Source: Pseudomonas graminis
GTDB taxonomy: Bacteria; Pseudomonadota; Gammaproteobacteria; Pseudomonadales; Pseudomonadaceae
Reading direction: 5' to 3'
DNA: 64,000 nt
Assembly: GCF_002093745.1 (NCBI RefSeq)
Contig: NZ_MTSB01000008.1
Coordinates: forward strand, 1 to 64,000
Positions 25,632 to 34,098 of this stretch are shown one piece after another. Position numbers and translations under genes: made by a program. The notes below the pieces were generated by a model. The model was not told the origin of the DNA. It saw nothing but the letters and a program-made list of their open reading frames with translations, and made no database searches. Within the stretch, counting starts at the first letter, position 1. Each line of letters starts with the position of its first letter.

Positions 25632-27071
25632 ATGACCAACCTTTTGCTCTACCAGCGTATCGCCCAGCAGTTGGCCGAAGACATCCGTCGCGGTGTGTAC
25701 CAGCCTGGCGAACGCGTACCTTCGGTTCGCAAGATGAGCTCACAGCTCAATGTCAGCCATGCGACGGTGTTGCAGGCTTATGCGAACCTTGAAGATCAAG
25801 GGTTGATCCGGGCACGCCCGCAGTCGGGCTATTACGTCCACCAGACCCCCGCGCTGACCGCTTCGACGCCAGACATTGCCCGCGTCGAGCGACCCGGGCT
25901 GGTCACGCGCAGCAGCATTATCCAGCAGGTTCTTGAAGAATCGCGCCGCGAGGGCGTTTTTGCGCTGGGGGCAGCGGTGCCACATGTGGATTACCTGCCG
26001 GTTCGCGCGCTGCATCAACAACTGGCCAAAGTCACGCGTTTTCACAGCCCGCGTGCGTTCAGCTACATGTTCAGCCCCGGTTTTGAACCACTGCGCAGGC
26101 AGGTCGCTATTCGCATGCGTGATGCAGGTGTTGTGGTCGATCCTTCCGAGGTGGTCATCACTCATGGGTGTGTCGATGCGCTGCAAATGGCCTTGCGTGT
26201 GCTCACACGGCCCGGCGACCTGATTGCCGCCGAGTCGCCCGCGTATTACGGGTTGTTGCAGCTCGCCGATCTGCTGGGCCTGAAGGTCATCGAGATTCCC
26301 AGCGACCCGGCGACAGGGATCAGTCTGGAAGCCCTGCAACTGGCGGCCAATCAGTGGTCGATCAAAGCGCTGGTGTTGACCTCGCGCCTGAGCAACCCCT
26401 TGGGCGGCACCATGCCCGAAGAGCGGCAGAAAAGCCTGCTGCGTCTGGCTTCGGACTTCGATATCCAGGTGGTCGAGGACGATGTCTATGGCGAACTGAT
26501 GTTCGAAGTCGGGCGAACCAAGGCGCTCAAGGCTTTTGATCGGTTGGGGAGGGTGATCTACTGCTCCAGCTTTTCCAAGACGCTGTCACCGGGTGTGCGT
26601 GTCGGTTGGGTGATTGCCGGCAAGTATCAGGCTGAAATTCAACGTCTCCAGACCTTCAGTACCCACTCTGCGTGCAGCGTTACGCAGATGGGGATCGCCG
26701 CCTATCTCGAAAACGGTGGCTATGACCGGCACCTGCGCTTCATTCGTCTTGAATATCGCAAGAACATGAGTGCCTACCAACTCGCCGTGCAGCAGTTTTT
26801 CCCGGAAGGCACGCAAATGAGCCGACCGGCTGGTGGCTTTATTCTGTGGGTCAGCCTGCCAGGCCGGGTCAATACGCAAGAGCTGCACGTGCGAGCGCTG
26901 GAGCAGGGCATCAGCATCGCGCCCGGCCTTATTTTCAGTAACACAGAGCAGTTCAATCACTGTGTACGGCTCAATTGCGGAATGCCCTGGAACAAGGAAG
27001 CGGAGCGTGCGCTGATGACACTGGGATTGCTGGCCAAGCAACTTTGTCACGACAACGTTCCTGCCTATTGA
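25632..27071 (+). CDS. MocR-type regulator (GntR HTH + aminotransferase fold)
   Basis: The 479-residue protein has an N-terminal GntR winged helix (about 5-75; QLAEDIRRGVYQPGERVPSVRKM, then VSHATVLQAYANLEDQGLI) fused to a class I aminotransferase-like domain. The PLP lysine is Lys316 (SSFSKTLSPG). MocR proteins use PLP or an amino adduct as effector, usually to control amino-acid, vitamin B6 or GABA genes. It is not adjacent to an obvious target, and the 190-bp region before it shows no clear operator. A catalytic transaminase role is less likely. Confidence 0.9.
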   Translation: MTNLLLYQRIAQQLAEDIRRGVYQPGERVPSVRKMSSQLNVSHATVLQAYANLEDQGLIRARPQSGYYVHQTPALTASTPDIARVERPGLVTRSSIIQQVLEESRREGVFALGAAVPHVDYLPVRALHQQLAKVTRFHSPRAFSYMFSPGFEPLRRQVAIRMRDAGVVVDPSEVVITHGCVDALQMALRVLTRPGDLIAAESPAYYGLLQLADLLGLKVIEIPSDPATGISLEALQLAANQWSIKALVLTSRLSNPLGGTMPEERQKSLLRLASDFDIQVVEDDVYGELMFEVGRTKALKAFDRLGRVIYCSSFSKTLSPGVRVGWVIAGKYQAEIQRLQTFSTHSACSVTQMGIAAYLENGGYDRHLRFIRLEYRKNMSAYQLAVQQFFPEGTQMSRPAGGFILWVSLPGRVNTQELHVRALEQGISIAPGLIFSNTEQFNHCVRLNCGMPWNKEAERALMTLGLLAKQLCHDNVPAY

Positions 27072-27184
27072 GTGGTGCGTGCTTTTTTGTCAATTCTTCG
27101 GAACTCTTGTCTTGTCAGCGTGGCCTCAAAAGGACAGCATGTGTTTCTTTCCGGCTTTGCCACTGTCTTGTCTGATTTCTGCCT

Positions 27185-27871
27185 ATGAATGCGTTACGTT
27201 GTTGCGGCTTGTTGATTCTGGTGCTACTGGGCGGTTGTGATGCTCAGGAAACGCCCGTACCCAAGCCAAAGACCGAAGCGGCTGCTGCGCCTGCCGCTTC
27301 CAGCGCTGATGTGGCTAAAAAGGACGTGACTAAAAAGACTGACACAGCCAACGATGCAGAGCCTTCGACGCAGGCTTCGGCAGCTGAAACCGTGTTGCCG
27401 AAAGTCCCTGACTCGATGCATGAATTGATGCCGGGAGTGCCAGTGGTTCCGGTGGTGGTTGGCAAAGAGTCCAATGCGCCATCGTCTGCTCAGATCAACA
27501 AGGCGCCCGCCACGGGGGCCGGCAAGCCGTCTTCGAAAGCTGCAACGTCCAAGGCTGCCGTGGCCAAGCGCGAGGCTACAGCCAGCAATCGCAAGGCAGG
27601 CAAAGAGCCTAAAGCCAAGGATGTGCGAATCAAGTCGCCCAAGCTTGATTTGAGCCTGCCACCTGAACTGGTCAGGGAGCTGGACCCTCCGGCCAAAGTC
27701 ATCACCAGCAAGCGCAAGCCATTGTTGCCGCAAATGTTCGGCGAGTCGGCCGGTGCCAGCCCTTTCGAGCTGGAAGGTCGATTGCTGACCAATGAAATGC
27801 AGTTGCAGATGCGTAATGAAAACCGTCGCGATGTGGAAGGCGCTGCGCTGGATTTCAAATTCAAGCAGTAA
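27185..27871 (+). CDS. Ala/Lys-rich lipoprotein, unknown function
   Basis: The 228-residue product begins with a lipoprotein signal (LVLLGGC, lipobox near 14-17). A long low-complexity stretch rich in Ala, Lys, Thr and Ser (about 20-150) follows, then a more ordered C-terminal part (LDLSLPPELVRELDPPA, then LEGRLLTNEMQLQMRNENRRDVEGAAL). The composition can attract false initiation-factor-2 annotations, which I do not follow. It lies upstream of the YkgJ gene and is likely an envelope protein with a flexible linker. Confidence 0.75.
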   Translation: MNALRCCGLLILVLLGGCDAQETPVPKPKTEAAAAPAASSADVAKKDVTKKTDTANDAEPSTQASAAETVLPKVPDSMHELMPGVPVVPVVVGKESNAPSSAQINKAPATGAGKPSSKAATSKAAVAKREATASNRKAGKEPKAKDVRIKSPKLDLSLPPELVRELDPPAKVITSKRKPLLPQMFGESAGASPFELEGRLLTNEMQLQMRNENRRDVEGAALDFKFKQ

Positions 27872-27964
27872 GCCCTGCGTCTCGTCCGATACGACGTTTT
27901 CAAACAAGCGTTTTGGCGGTTACTATCCTTCCTCTTTTTCCATTTTTTCAAAAGGTGTCGGGTC

Positions 27965-28222
27965 ATGGACTGCCGTTCTGATTGTGGTGCGTGTTGCATC
28001 GCGCCCTCCATCACGTCTCCCATACCCGGTATGCCTCACGGAAAGCCTGCCGGCGAGCGGTGTCTGCACCTGTCGGTAGAGCTGTTATGCGCGCTGTTCG
28101 GTATGCCTGAGCGTCCTGCGGTCTGCAGTCAGTTCAAACCGGCAGACGATGTCTGTGGAGCCGATCAGGCTGATGCGATTCGCCTTATCGGCTGGTGGGA
28201 AAAGGCTACTGCCGTGGTTTGA
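27965..28222 (+). CDS. YkgJ-family zinc/iron cysteine-cluster protein
   Basis: The 85-residue protein starts MDCRSDCGACCIAPSI and has further cysteines in GERCLHL, LLCALF, AVCSQFK and DVCGAD. This is the YkgJ (CxxCxxCC) pattern thought to bind Zn or an Fe-S cluster. AAGGTG lies before the ATG. Function of the family is not established. It sits between a lipoprotein and a START-domain gene, just outside the gltA-sdh region, as in other pseudomonads. Confidence 0.85.
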   Translation: MDCRSDCGACCIAPSITSPIPGMPHGKPAGERCLHLSVELLCALFGMPERPAVCSQFKPADDVCGADQADAIRLIGWWEKATAVV

Positions 28223-28277
28223 AACGGGTCTTTGAGTGCTAGCGCATTGTCGGAACTTCAAAACAAGGAATAAAACA

Positions 28278-28883
28278 ATGAGTCCGCTGTATCGCATGAT
28301 GGTCGCTTGTGGGTTGACTGTAACGCTGGCCGGCGTTGCACAGGCTGAAGACTGGAAGGTTGCCAAGGATGAGGGCGGTATCAAGGTCTCGTTGAGTGAT
28401 GTGCCGGGTTCTGATTACAAGGCTTACCGGGGCGTTGCCGTGATCAACGCCAGTGTCGGCAAGTTACGCGCGCTTCAAGAAGACGTTGCGGGTGCCTGCG
28501 CCTGGATTCACGAGTGCAAGTTGCAGAAGATACTGAAGCACGAAGGTGACAAGACCTGGACGTACAGTCAGTTCAATACGCCTTGGCCCGTCACGCCGCG
28601 CGATTCTGTTTTGCTGATTACCACCCAGGAAGGGGCTGACGGCAGTGTCACGCGGACGCTTGAAGAGCAGCCGAAGTACATCCCCGAGGAAAAGGGTTTT
28701 GTGCGCGTGGCAGAGGTCAAAGGGTTCTGGAAGATGGTGCCCAAGGGGCCGAATCAGACAGAGGTCACGTATCAGGTGCATACCGAGCCAGGTGGCAGCG
28801 TGCCCTCGATGCTGGCCAACAAGTTTGTCGTTGATGCGCCATTCAATACGCTGAAGGCGCTCAGGGAGCGGGCTGCACAGTAA
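28278..28883 (+). CDS. Exported START-domain protein
   Basis: The 201-residue protein has a signal peptide (cleavage after AQA, residue 23) and then a START lipid-binding fold: DWKVAKDEGGIKV, a central YSQFNTPWPVTPRDSVLL, then EVTYQVHTEPGGSVPSMLANKFVVDAPFNTLKAL. START domains hold lipids or hydrophobic ligands, so a periplasmic lipid carrier is possible but unproven. I chose the ATG at 28278, preceded by AAGGAA; the GTG 14 codons earlier has no ribosome site. It converges on gltA across a shared terminator. Confidence 0.85.
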   Translation: MSPLYRMMVACGLTVTLAGVAQAEDWKVAKDEGGIKVSLSDVPGSDYKAYRGVAVINASVGKLRALQEDVAGACAWIHECKLQKILKHEGDKTWTYSQFNTPWPVTPRDSVLLITTQEGADGSVTRTLEEQPKYIPEEKGFVRVAEVKGFWKMVPKGPNQTEVTYQVHTEPGGSVPSMLANKFVVDAPFNTLKALRERAAQ

Positions 28884-28915
28884 TTCAACGTCGTTCGAAA
28901 GAGCTGCGCATAAAA

Positions 28916-28946
28916 AAGGGCTGCCCATTGGCAGCCCTTGTTTTTT
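28916..28946. terminator. Bidirectional terminator between the START gene and gltA
   Basis: AAGGGCTGCC-CATT-GGCAGCCCTT has an A run before and a T run after, and suits both converging genes. Confidence 0.88.
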
Positions 28947-28958
28947 TGCGGGCAGTGC

Positions 28959-30248
28959 TTACTTGCGGTCTTGCAACGGGACGATGTCACGCTGCACATC
29001 GCCGGTGTAAAGCTGGCGAGGGCGACCGATCTTGTAAGGGCTGGAGAGCATTTCTTTCCAGTGCGAGATCCAGCCGACGGTCCGCGCCAGGGCGAAGATC
29101 ACGGTGAACATGCTGGTCGGAATGCCGATGGCCTTGAGAATGATGCCCGAGTAGAAATCGACGTTCGGGTACAGCGAGCGTTCGATGAAATACGGGTCGG
29201 TGAGGGCGATCTCTTCGAGGCGCATGGCCAGTTCGAGTTGAGGATCGTTGTTGATGCCCAGTTCCTTCAGCACTTCGTCGCACGTCTGCTTCATCACGGT
29301 CGCGCGTGGATCGCGGTTCTTGTAGACGCGGTGGCCAAAACCCATGAGCTTGAAAGGATCGTTCTTGTCCTTGGCTTTGGCAATGAATGTGTCGATGTTC
29401 GACACATCGCCAATTTCGTCGAGCATGGTCAGCACCGCCTCGTTGGCACCGCCGTGAGCCGGGCCCCAGAGTGCGGCGATACCGGCAGCGATACAGGCGA
29501 ACGGGTTGGCACCCGAGGAACCCGCCATGCGCACGGTGGAGGTTGACGCGTTCTGCTCGTGGTCGGCATGGAGGATGAAGATCTTGTCCATCGCCTTGGC
29601 CAGCACCGGGCTGATCGGTTTGATCTCGCACGGGGTGTTGAACATCATGTGCAGGAAGTTTTCGGCGTAGCTGAGGTCGTTGCGCGGGTACATCATGGGC
29701 TGGCCCATGGAGTACTTGTAGACCATCGCCGCCAGGGTCGGCATCTTGGCAACCAGGCGCACAGCCGAAATTTCGCGGTGCTGCGGGTTATTGATGTCCA
29801 GCGAATCGTGGTAGAACGCCGAGAGGGCGCCGACTACGCCACACATGACGGCCATCGGGTGGGCATCACGGCGGAAACCGTTGAAGAAGGTCTTGAGTTG
29901 CTCGTGAACCATCGTGTGGTTCTTGACCACGGCCACGAACTGGGCTTTCTGTTCGGCGGTTGGCAGTTCACCGTTGAGCAACAGATAGCAGGTCTCGAGG
30001 TAGTCGGACTGCTCGGCCAGTTGTTCGATCGGGTAGCCGCGGTGAAGCAGGATTCCGTTGTCACCATCGATGTAGGTGATCTTCGACTCGCAAGATGCCG
30101 TGGACATGAAGCCAGGGTCAAATGTGAAGCGGCCGGTGGCGGTCAGACCGCGTACGTCGATCACGTCCGGACCCACTGTACCAGTCAGAATTGGCAGCTC
30201 GACGGGGGCTGCGCCCTCGATGATCAACTGCGCTTTTTTGTCAGCCAT
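28959..30248 (-). CDS. gltA: Citrate synthase
   Basis: GltA condenses acetyl-CoA with oxaloacetate to start the TCA cycle. The 429-residue protein is the large hexameric type. Catalytic residues lie in [26 protein letters not shown] and [10 protein letters not shown]. The ATG at 30248 follows AATAGGAGGCC. It is transcribed away from sdhCDAB across a 361-bp region, the usual Pseudomonas and E. coli layout. Confidence 0.97.
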   Translation of the reverse strand: MADKKAQLIIEGAAPVELPILTGTVGPDVIDVRGLTATGRFTFDPGFMSTASCESKITYIDGDNGILLHRGYPIEQLAEQSDYLETCYLLLNGELPTAEQKAQFVAVVKNHTMVHEQLKTFFNGFRRDAHPMAVMCGVVGALSAFYHDSLDINNPQHREISAVRLVAKMPTLAAMVYKYSMGQPMMYPRNDLSYAENFLHMMFNTPCEIKPISPVLAKAMDKIFILHADHEQNASTSTVRMAGSSGANPFACIAAGIAALWGPAHGGANEAVLTMLDEIGDVSNIDTFIAKAKDKNDPFKLMGFGHRVYKNRDPRATVMKQTCDEVLKELGINNDPQLELAMRLEEIALTDPYFIERSLYPNVDFYSGIILKAIGIPTSMFTVIFALARTVGWISHWKEMLSSPYKIGRPRQLYTGDVQRDIVPLQDRK

Positions 30249-30306
30249 GTGGCCTCCTATTTATGCTTCAAATCATCAGACAGGCCCCCCACGCAGGGCC
30301 CGCATC

Positions 30307-30334
30307 ACTATAGTGAGATAAATTCTAAAGTCAA
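30307..30334 (-). promoter_or_regulatory. Sigma-70 promoter of gltA
   Basis: On the minus strand, TTGACT (30334-30329) and TATAGT (30312-30307) are separated by 16 nt, about 60 nt before the gltA start. The rest of the gltA-sdhC gap (30335-30609) must hold the sdh promoter, but I could not assign it with confidence. Confidence 0.65.
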
Positions 30335-30609
30335 TTTGCCTAAAGTCGTGTTCCACAAGGCTCCGGCCGTGGATTTTCGGAGCTGTTTCCTGCCATTTAC
30401 GCCTTTTATCCCGGTAACGCAATGCGCCATTGGAGGTAAGTCTGCGCGTTGTCATTAGCGCCCTAACTGTCTATACTCGGCGTCCGACCGCCAGAGGCTT
30501 TTGGCCTGTTTCAAGGGGGTCGTCACTTCCTGGGTGGTGGGTACCTGACCAGTGCACTTCCCAACAACTTGCCCTGATTGTTAGGGGCTCTTCAGTGTGA
30601 AAAAAAGCC

Positions 30610-30984
30610 GTGAATAGCCAACGACCTGTAAATCTAGACCTAAGGACCATCAAGCTCCCAGTCACCGCTTACACGTCCATCCTTCACCGCATCTCCGGTG
30701 TCATCCTCTTTGTCGGTATTGCAATCATGCTGTATGCAATGGACAAGTCGCTGGCGTCCGAAGAAGGGTTCGGTGAAGTCAAAGCGTGTATGACCAGTCC
30801 GCTGGCCAAGCTGATCATCTGGGGACTTCTTTCTGCCCTGCTGTATCACATGGTGGCCGGTATCCGTCACCTGATCATGGACACCGGGGTAGGCGAGACG
30901 CTCGAAGGCGGCAAGCTGGGCTCCAAAATCGTTATCGCGGTTTCCGTGGTGCTGATTCTTCTGGCAGGAGTATGGATATGGTAA
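30610..30984 (+). CDS. sdhC: Succinate dehydrogenase cytochrome b556 subunit
   Basis: The 124-residue membrane anchor helps bind heme b and ubiquinone in complex II. It has the conserved start RPVNLDLRTI, SILHRISGV, three transmembrane segments and HMVAGIRHLIMD with a heme-ligand histidine. The start is uncertain. The only in-frame start is GTG 30610, which has no ribosome site. A good one (AGGGG, 30582-30586) points to GTG 30597, which is out of frame because of seven A residues (30600-30606). It overlaps sdhD by 7 nt. Confidence 0.88.
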   Translation: MNSQRPVNLDLRTIKLPVTAYTSILHRISGVILFVGIAIMLYAMDKSLASEEGFGEVKACMTSPLAKLIIWGLLSALLYHMVAGIRHLIMDTGVGETLEGGKLGSKIVIAVSVVLILLAGVWIW

Positions 30985-31346
30985 CCAACGTCACGAACCT
31001 GTCGCGTTCGGGTCTCTACGACTGGATGGCGCAGCGCGTCTCTGCGGTCGTGCTCGCGGCCTATTTCATCTTCCTGATCGGCTACATGGTCTTCCATCCG
31101 GGTCTGAGTTACGCCCAATGGCATGATCTGTTCTCCCACAACGGAATGCGTATCTTCAGCCTGCTGGCGCTTGTTGCACTCGGCGCTCACGCCTGGGTCG
31201 GCATGTGGACCATCGCGACCGACTACCTGACGCCAATGGCGCTGGGCAAGTCCGCGACCGCAGTACGTTTCCTGTTCCAGGCAGTATGCGGCGTTCTGAT
31301 GTTCGCCTACTTCGTCTGGGGTGTGCAGATTCTTTGGGGTATCTGA
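30978..31346 (+). CDS. sdhD: Succinate dehydrogenase membrane anchor subunit
   Basis: The 122-residue second membrane subunit of complex II has three hydrophobic segments (VSAVVLAAYFIFLIGYMVF, then IFSLLALVALGAHAWVGMW, then VRFLFQAVCGVLMFAYFVW) and the early motif GLYDWMAQRVSAV typical of SdhD. The ATG at 30978 lies inside the end of sdhC, with GGCAGGAG 8-15 nt upstream, giving translational coupling. sdhA follows 3 nt later. Confidence 0.95.
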   Translation: MVTNVTNLSRSGLYDWMAQRVSAVVLAAYFIFLIGYMVFHPGLSYAQWHDLFSHNGMRIFSLLALVALGAHAWVGMWTIATDYLTPMALGKSATAVRFLFQAVCGVLMFAYFVWGVQILWGI

Positions 31347-31349
31347 TTC

Positions 31350-33122
31350 ATGGCTAATATTAATGCGCTTTCTTTCGACGCCATCATCATTGGTGGTGGC
31401 GGTGCCGGCATGCGCGCTGCGCTGCAACTGGCTCAAGGCGGTCACAAGACTGCCGTGGTCACCAAGGTCTTTCCAACCCGCTCGCATACCGTGTCTGCGC
31501 AAGGTGGTATCACCTGCGCCATCGCTTCGGCCGATCCGAACGATGACTGGCGCTGGCACATGTACGATACCGTCAAGGGTTCCGATTACATCGGTGACCA
31601 GGACGCTATCGAGTACATGTGTTCCGTAGGTCCGGAAGCGGTCTTCGAACTCGAGCACATGGGGCTGCCGTTTTCCCGTACCGAGCAGGGCCGTATCTAT
31701 CAGCGTCCGTTCGGTGGTCAGTCCAAGGACTTCGGCAAGGGTGGTCAGGCTGCACGTACCTGCGCTGCTGCCGACCGTACCGGTCACGCACTGCTGCACA
31801 CGCTGTATCAGGCCAACCTGAAGGCCGGCACCGTATTCCTCAACGAATACTACGCAGTGGATCTGGTGAAGAACCAGGATGGCGCCTTTGTCGGCATCAT
31901 CGCCATCTGCATCGAGACCGGTGAAACCTCCTACATCCGCGCCAACGCTACCGTGCTGGCAACCGGCGGTGCAGGGCGTATCTACTCGTCCACCACCAAC
32001 GCACTGATCAATACCGGTGACGGTATCGGCATGGCGCTGCGCGCCGGTGTGCCGGTTCAGGACATCGAGATGTGGCAGTTCCACCCGACCGGCATTGCCG
32101 GTGCAGGTGTACTGGTCACTGAAGGTTGCCGCGGTGAAGGCGGTTACCTGATCAACAAGCACGGCGAGCGTTTCATGGAGCGTTATGCTCCGAACGCGAA
32201 GGATCTTGCCGGTCGCGACGTGGTTGCACGCTCCATGGTCAAAGAGATCATCGCCGGCAACGGCTGTGGTCCGGATGGCGATCATGTGATGCTCAAGCTC
32301 GATCACCTGGGTGAAGAAGTGTTGCACAGCCGTCTGCCAGGCATCATGGAGCTATCCAAGACCTTTGCCCACGTCGACCCTGCTACCGCGCCGATCCCGG
32401 TGGTTCCAACCTGCCATTACATGATGGGCGGTGTCGCGACCAATATTCATGGTCAGGCGATCACTCAGGACGCTGCCGGCGTCGATCAGATCATTCCAGG
32501 TCTGTTCGCAGTAGGCGAAGTGGCCTGCGTATCGGTTCACGGTGCCAACCGTCTGGGCGGCAACTCGCTGCTCGACCTGGTGGTGTTCGGTCGTGCTGCC
32601 GGTATCCACCTGGAGCAGGCATTGCGCGAAGGCGTCGATTACGCACGTGCCTCCCAGTCCGACATCGATGCAGCGCTCGCACGCCTTGCCGGGCTGAACG
32701 AACGCACCACCGGTGAAGACGTCGCCACGTTGCGCAAAGAGCTGCAAAACTGCATGCAGAACTACTTCGGTGTGTTCCGTACCGGCGAATACATGCAGAA
32801 GGGCATTGCCCAGCTGGCTGACCTGCGCGTTCGTATTGCCAACGTCAAGATCAACGACAAGAGCCAGGCATTCAACACGGCCCGTATCGAAGCGCTTGAA
32901 CTGCAAAACCTGCTGGAAGTTGCCGAAGCCACGGCGATCGCCGCAGAGCATCGTAAAGAGTCCCGCGGCGCTCACGCCCGTGAAGACTTCGAAGATCGCG
33001 ATGACGAGAACTGGTTGTGCCACACCCTGTATTTCCCGGGTGACAAGCGCGTGACCAAGCGTGCCGTGAACTTCTCGCCGAAGACTGTTCCGACTTTTGA
33101 ACCTAAGATTCGGACTTATTAA
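31350..33122 (+). CDS. sdhA: Succinate dehydrogenase flavoprotein subunit
   Basis: The 590-residue catalytic subunit oxidises succinate to fumarate. It has the FAD loop [14 protein letters not shown] (12-25), His46 for covalent FAD in [10 protein letters not shown], and the substrate-site segments [19 protein letters not shown] and [21 protein letters not shown]. Length is normal. It is tightly packed between sdhD (3-nt gap) and sdhB. Confidence 0.97.
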   Translation: MANINALSFDAIIIGGGGAGMRAALQLAQGGHKTAVVTKVFPTRSHTVSAQGGITCAIASADPNDDWRWHMYDTVKGSDYIGDQDAIEYMCSVGPEAVFELEHMGLPFSRTEQGRIYQRPFGGQSKDFGKGGQAARTCAAADRTGHALLHTLYQANLKAGTVFLNEYYAVDLVKNQDGAFVGIIAICIETGETSYIRANATVLATGGAGRIYSSTTNALINTGDGIGMALRAGVPVQDIEMWQFHPTGIAGAGVLVTEGCRGEGGYLINKHGERFMERYAPNAKDLAGRDVVARSMVKEIIAGNGCGPDGDHVMLKLDHLGEEVLHSRLPGIMELSKTFAHVDPATAPIPVVPTCHYMMGGVATNIHGQAITQDAAGVDQIIPGLFAVGEVACVSVHGANRLGGNSLLDLVVFGRAAGIHLEQALREGVDYARASQSDIDAALARLAGLNERTTGEDVATLRKELQNCMQNYFGVFRTGEYMQKGIAQLADLRVRIANVKINDKSQAFNTARIEALELQNLLEVAEATAIAAEHRKESRGAHAREDFEDRDDENWLCHTLYFPGDKRVTKRAVNFSPKTVPTFEPKIRTY

Positions 33123-33134
33123 GGGGTGACCGAT

Positions 33135-33839
33135 ATGTTGCAAGTCAGTGTTTATCGTTACAACCCTGATCAGGACGCTGCGCCCTTCATGCAGGAGTTT
33201 CAGGTCGATACCGGTGGCAAGGACCTGATGGTGCTGGACGTGCTGGCGCTGGTCAAGGAACAGGACGAAGGCTTTTCGTACCGTCGTTCGTGCCGCGAAG
33301 GCGTGTGCGGTTCCGATGGCATGAACATCAACGGCAAGAATGGCCTGGCGTGCATCACGCCGCTGTCCGCCGTTGTCGCCAAGAACAAGCTGATCGTTCG
33401 TCCGCTGCCAGGTTTGCCGGTCATTCGTGACCTGGTCGTCGATATGAGCATCTTCTACAAGCAGTACGAGAAGGTGAAGCCTTTCCTGCAGAACGACACG
33501 CCGGCTCCGGCCATCGAACGTCTGCAAACTCCGGAAGAGCGCGAAAAGCTCGATGGTCTGTACGAGTGCATCCTGTGCGCTTGCTGCTCGACTTCCTGCC
33601 CGTCCTTCTGGTGGAACCCCGACAAGTTCCTGGGTCCTGCTGCACTGCTGCAAGCCTACCGTTTCCTGGCTGACAGCCGTGACACCCGCACCAGTGAGCG
33701 TCTGGCTTCGCTTGATGATCCGTTCAGCGTATTCCGCTGCCGCGGCATCATGAACTGCGTCAACGTATGCCCGAAAGGCCTTAACCCAACCAAGGCCATC
33801 GGTCACGTGCGCAACATGTTGTTGCAAAACGGCGTCTGA
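33135..33839 (+). CDS. sdhB: Succinate dehydrogenase iron-sulfur subunit
   Basis: The 234-residue subunit carries three clusters: [2Fe-2S] at SCREGVCGSDGMNING with a later LAC, [4Fe-4S] at CILCACCSTSCPSFWW, and [3Fe-4S] at CRGIMNCVNVCPKGLNP. I chose the ATG at 33135 because AAGGGG (33121-33126) is 8 nt upstream; the GTG at 33126 overlaps that site. It completes the sdhCDAB unit; a hairpin with a T run follows before sucA. Confidence 0.96.
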   Translation: MLQVSVYRYNPDQDAAPFMQEFQVDTGGKDLMVLDVLALVKEQDEGFSYRRSCREGVCGSDGMNINGKNGLACITPLSAVVAKNKLIVRPLPGLPVIRDLVVDMSIFYKQYEKVKPFLQNDTPAPAIERLQTPEEREKLDGLYECILCACCSTSCPSFWWNPDKFLGPAALLQAYRFLADSRDTRTSERLASLDDPFSVFRCRGIMNCVNVCPKGLNPTKAIGHVRNMLLQNGV

Positions 33840-33877
33840 TTCATCGCTTTATCTGTTACACCGTTGCACTGAAATGG

Positions 33878-33911
33878 CCGCGGCGCAGGCTTCAACCGGC
33901 GCCGTGGTTTT
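33878..33911 (+). terminator. Terminator-like hairpin between sdhB and sucA
   Basis: CCGCGGCGC (33878-33886) pairs with GCGCCGTGG (33899-33907, one G-U pair), followed by TTTT. In the 259-nt sdhB-sucA gap this could partly terminate sdh transcripts and separate sdh from suc expression. The rest of the gap shows no gene. Confidence 0.55.
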
Positions 33912-34098
33912 AACCTGAGCAGTAGCTCGCAAAGCTGCCGCTCTTATTTTGAAGAAATGAGACCAGCAGGGGCATCCGGGCTGGTACCCGGACTATCTGC
34001 GTGATCCCTGGTGACTTGATACAGTCGCTGCACACGACTATTTCAGGATTGCTCTGGTGTCTTCGCCGGTGGTGTCCCCTTACCGAGGGTGACCAAGC

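Noticed and set aside
27185..27871. Translation initiation factor IF-2 annotation for the Ala/Lys-rich protein
   Set aside because: The similarity can only be low complexity. The protein has a lipoprotein signal and no GTPase motifs.
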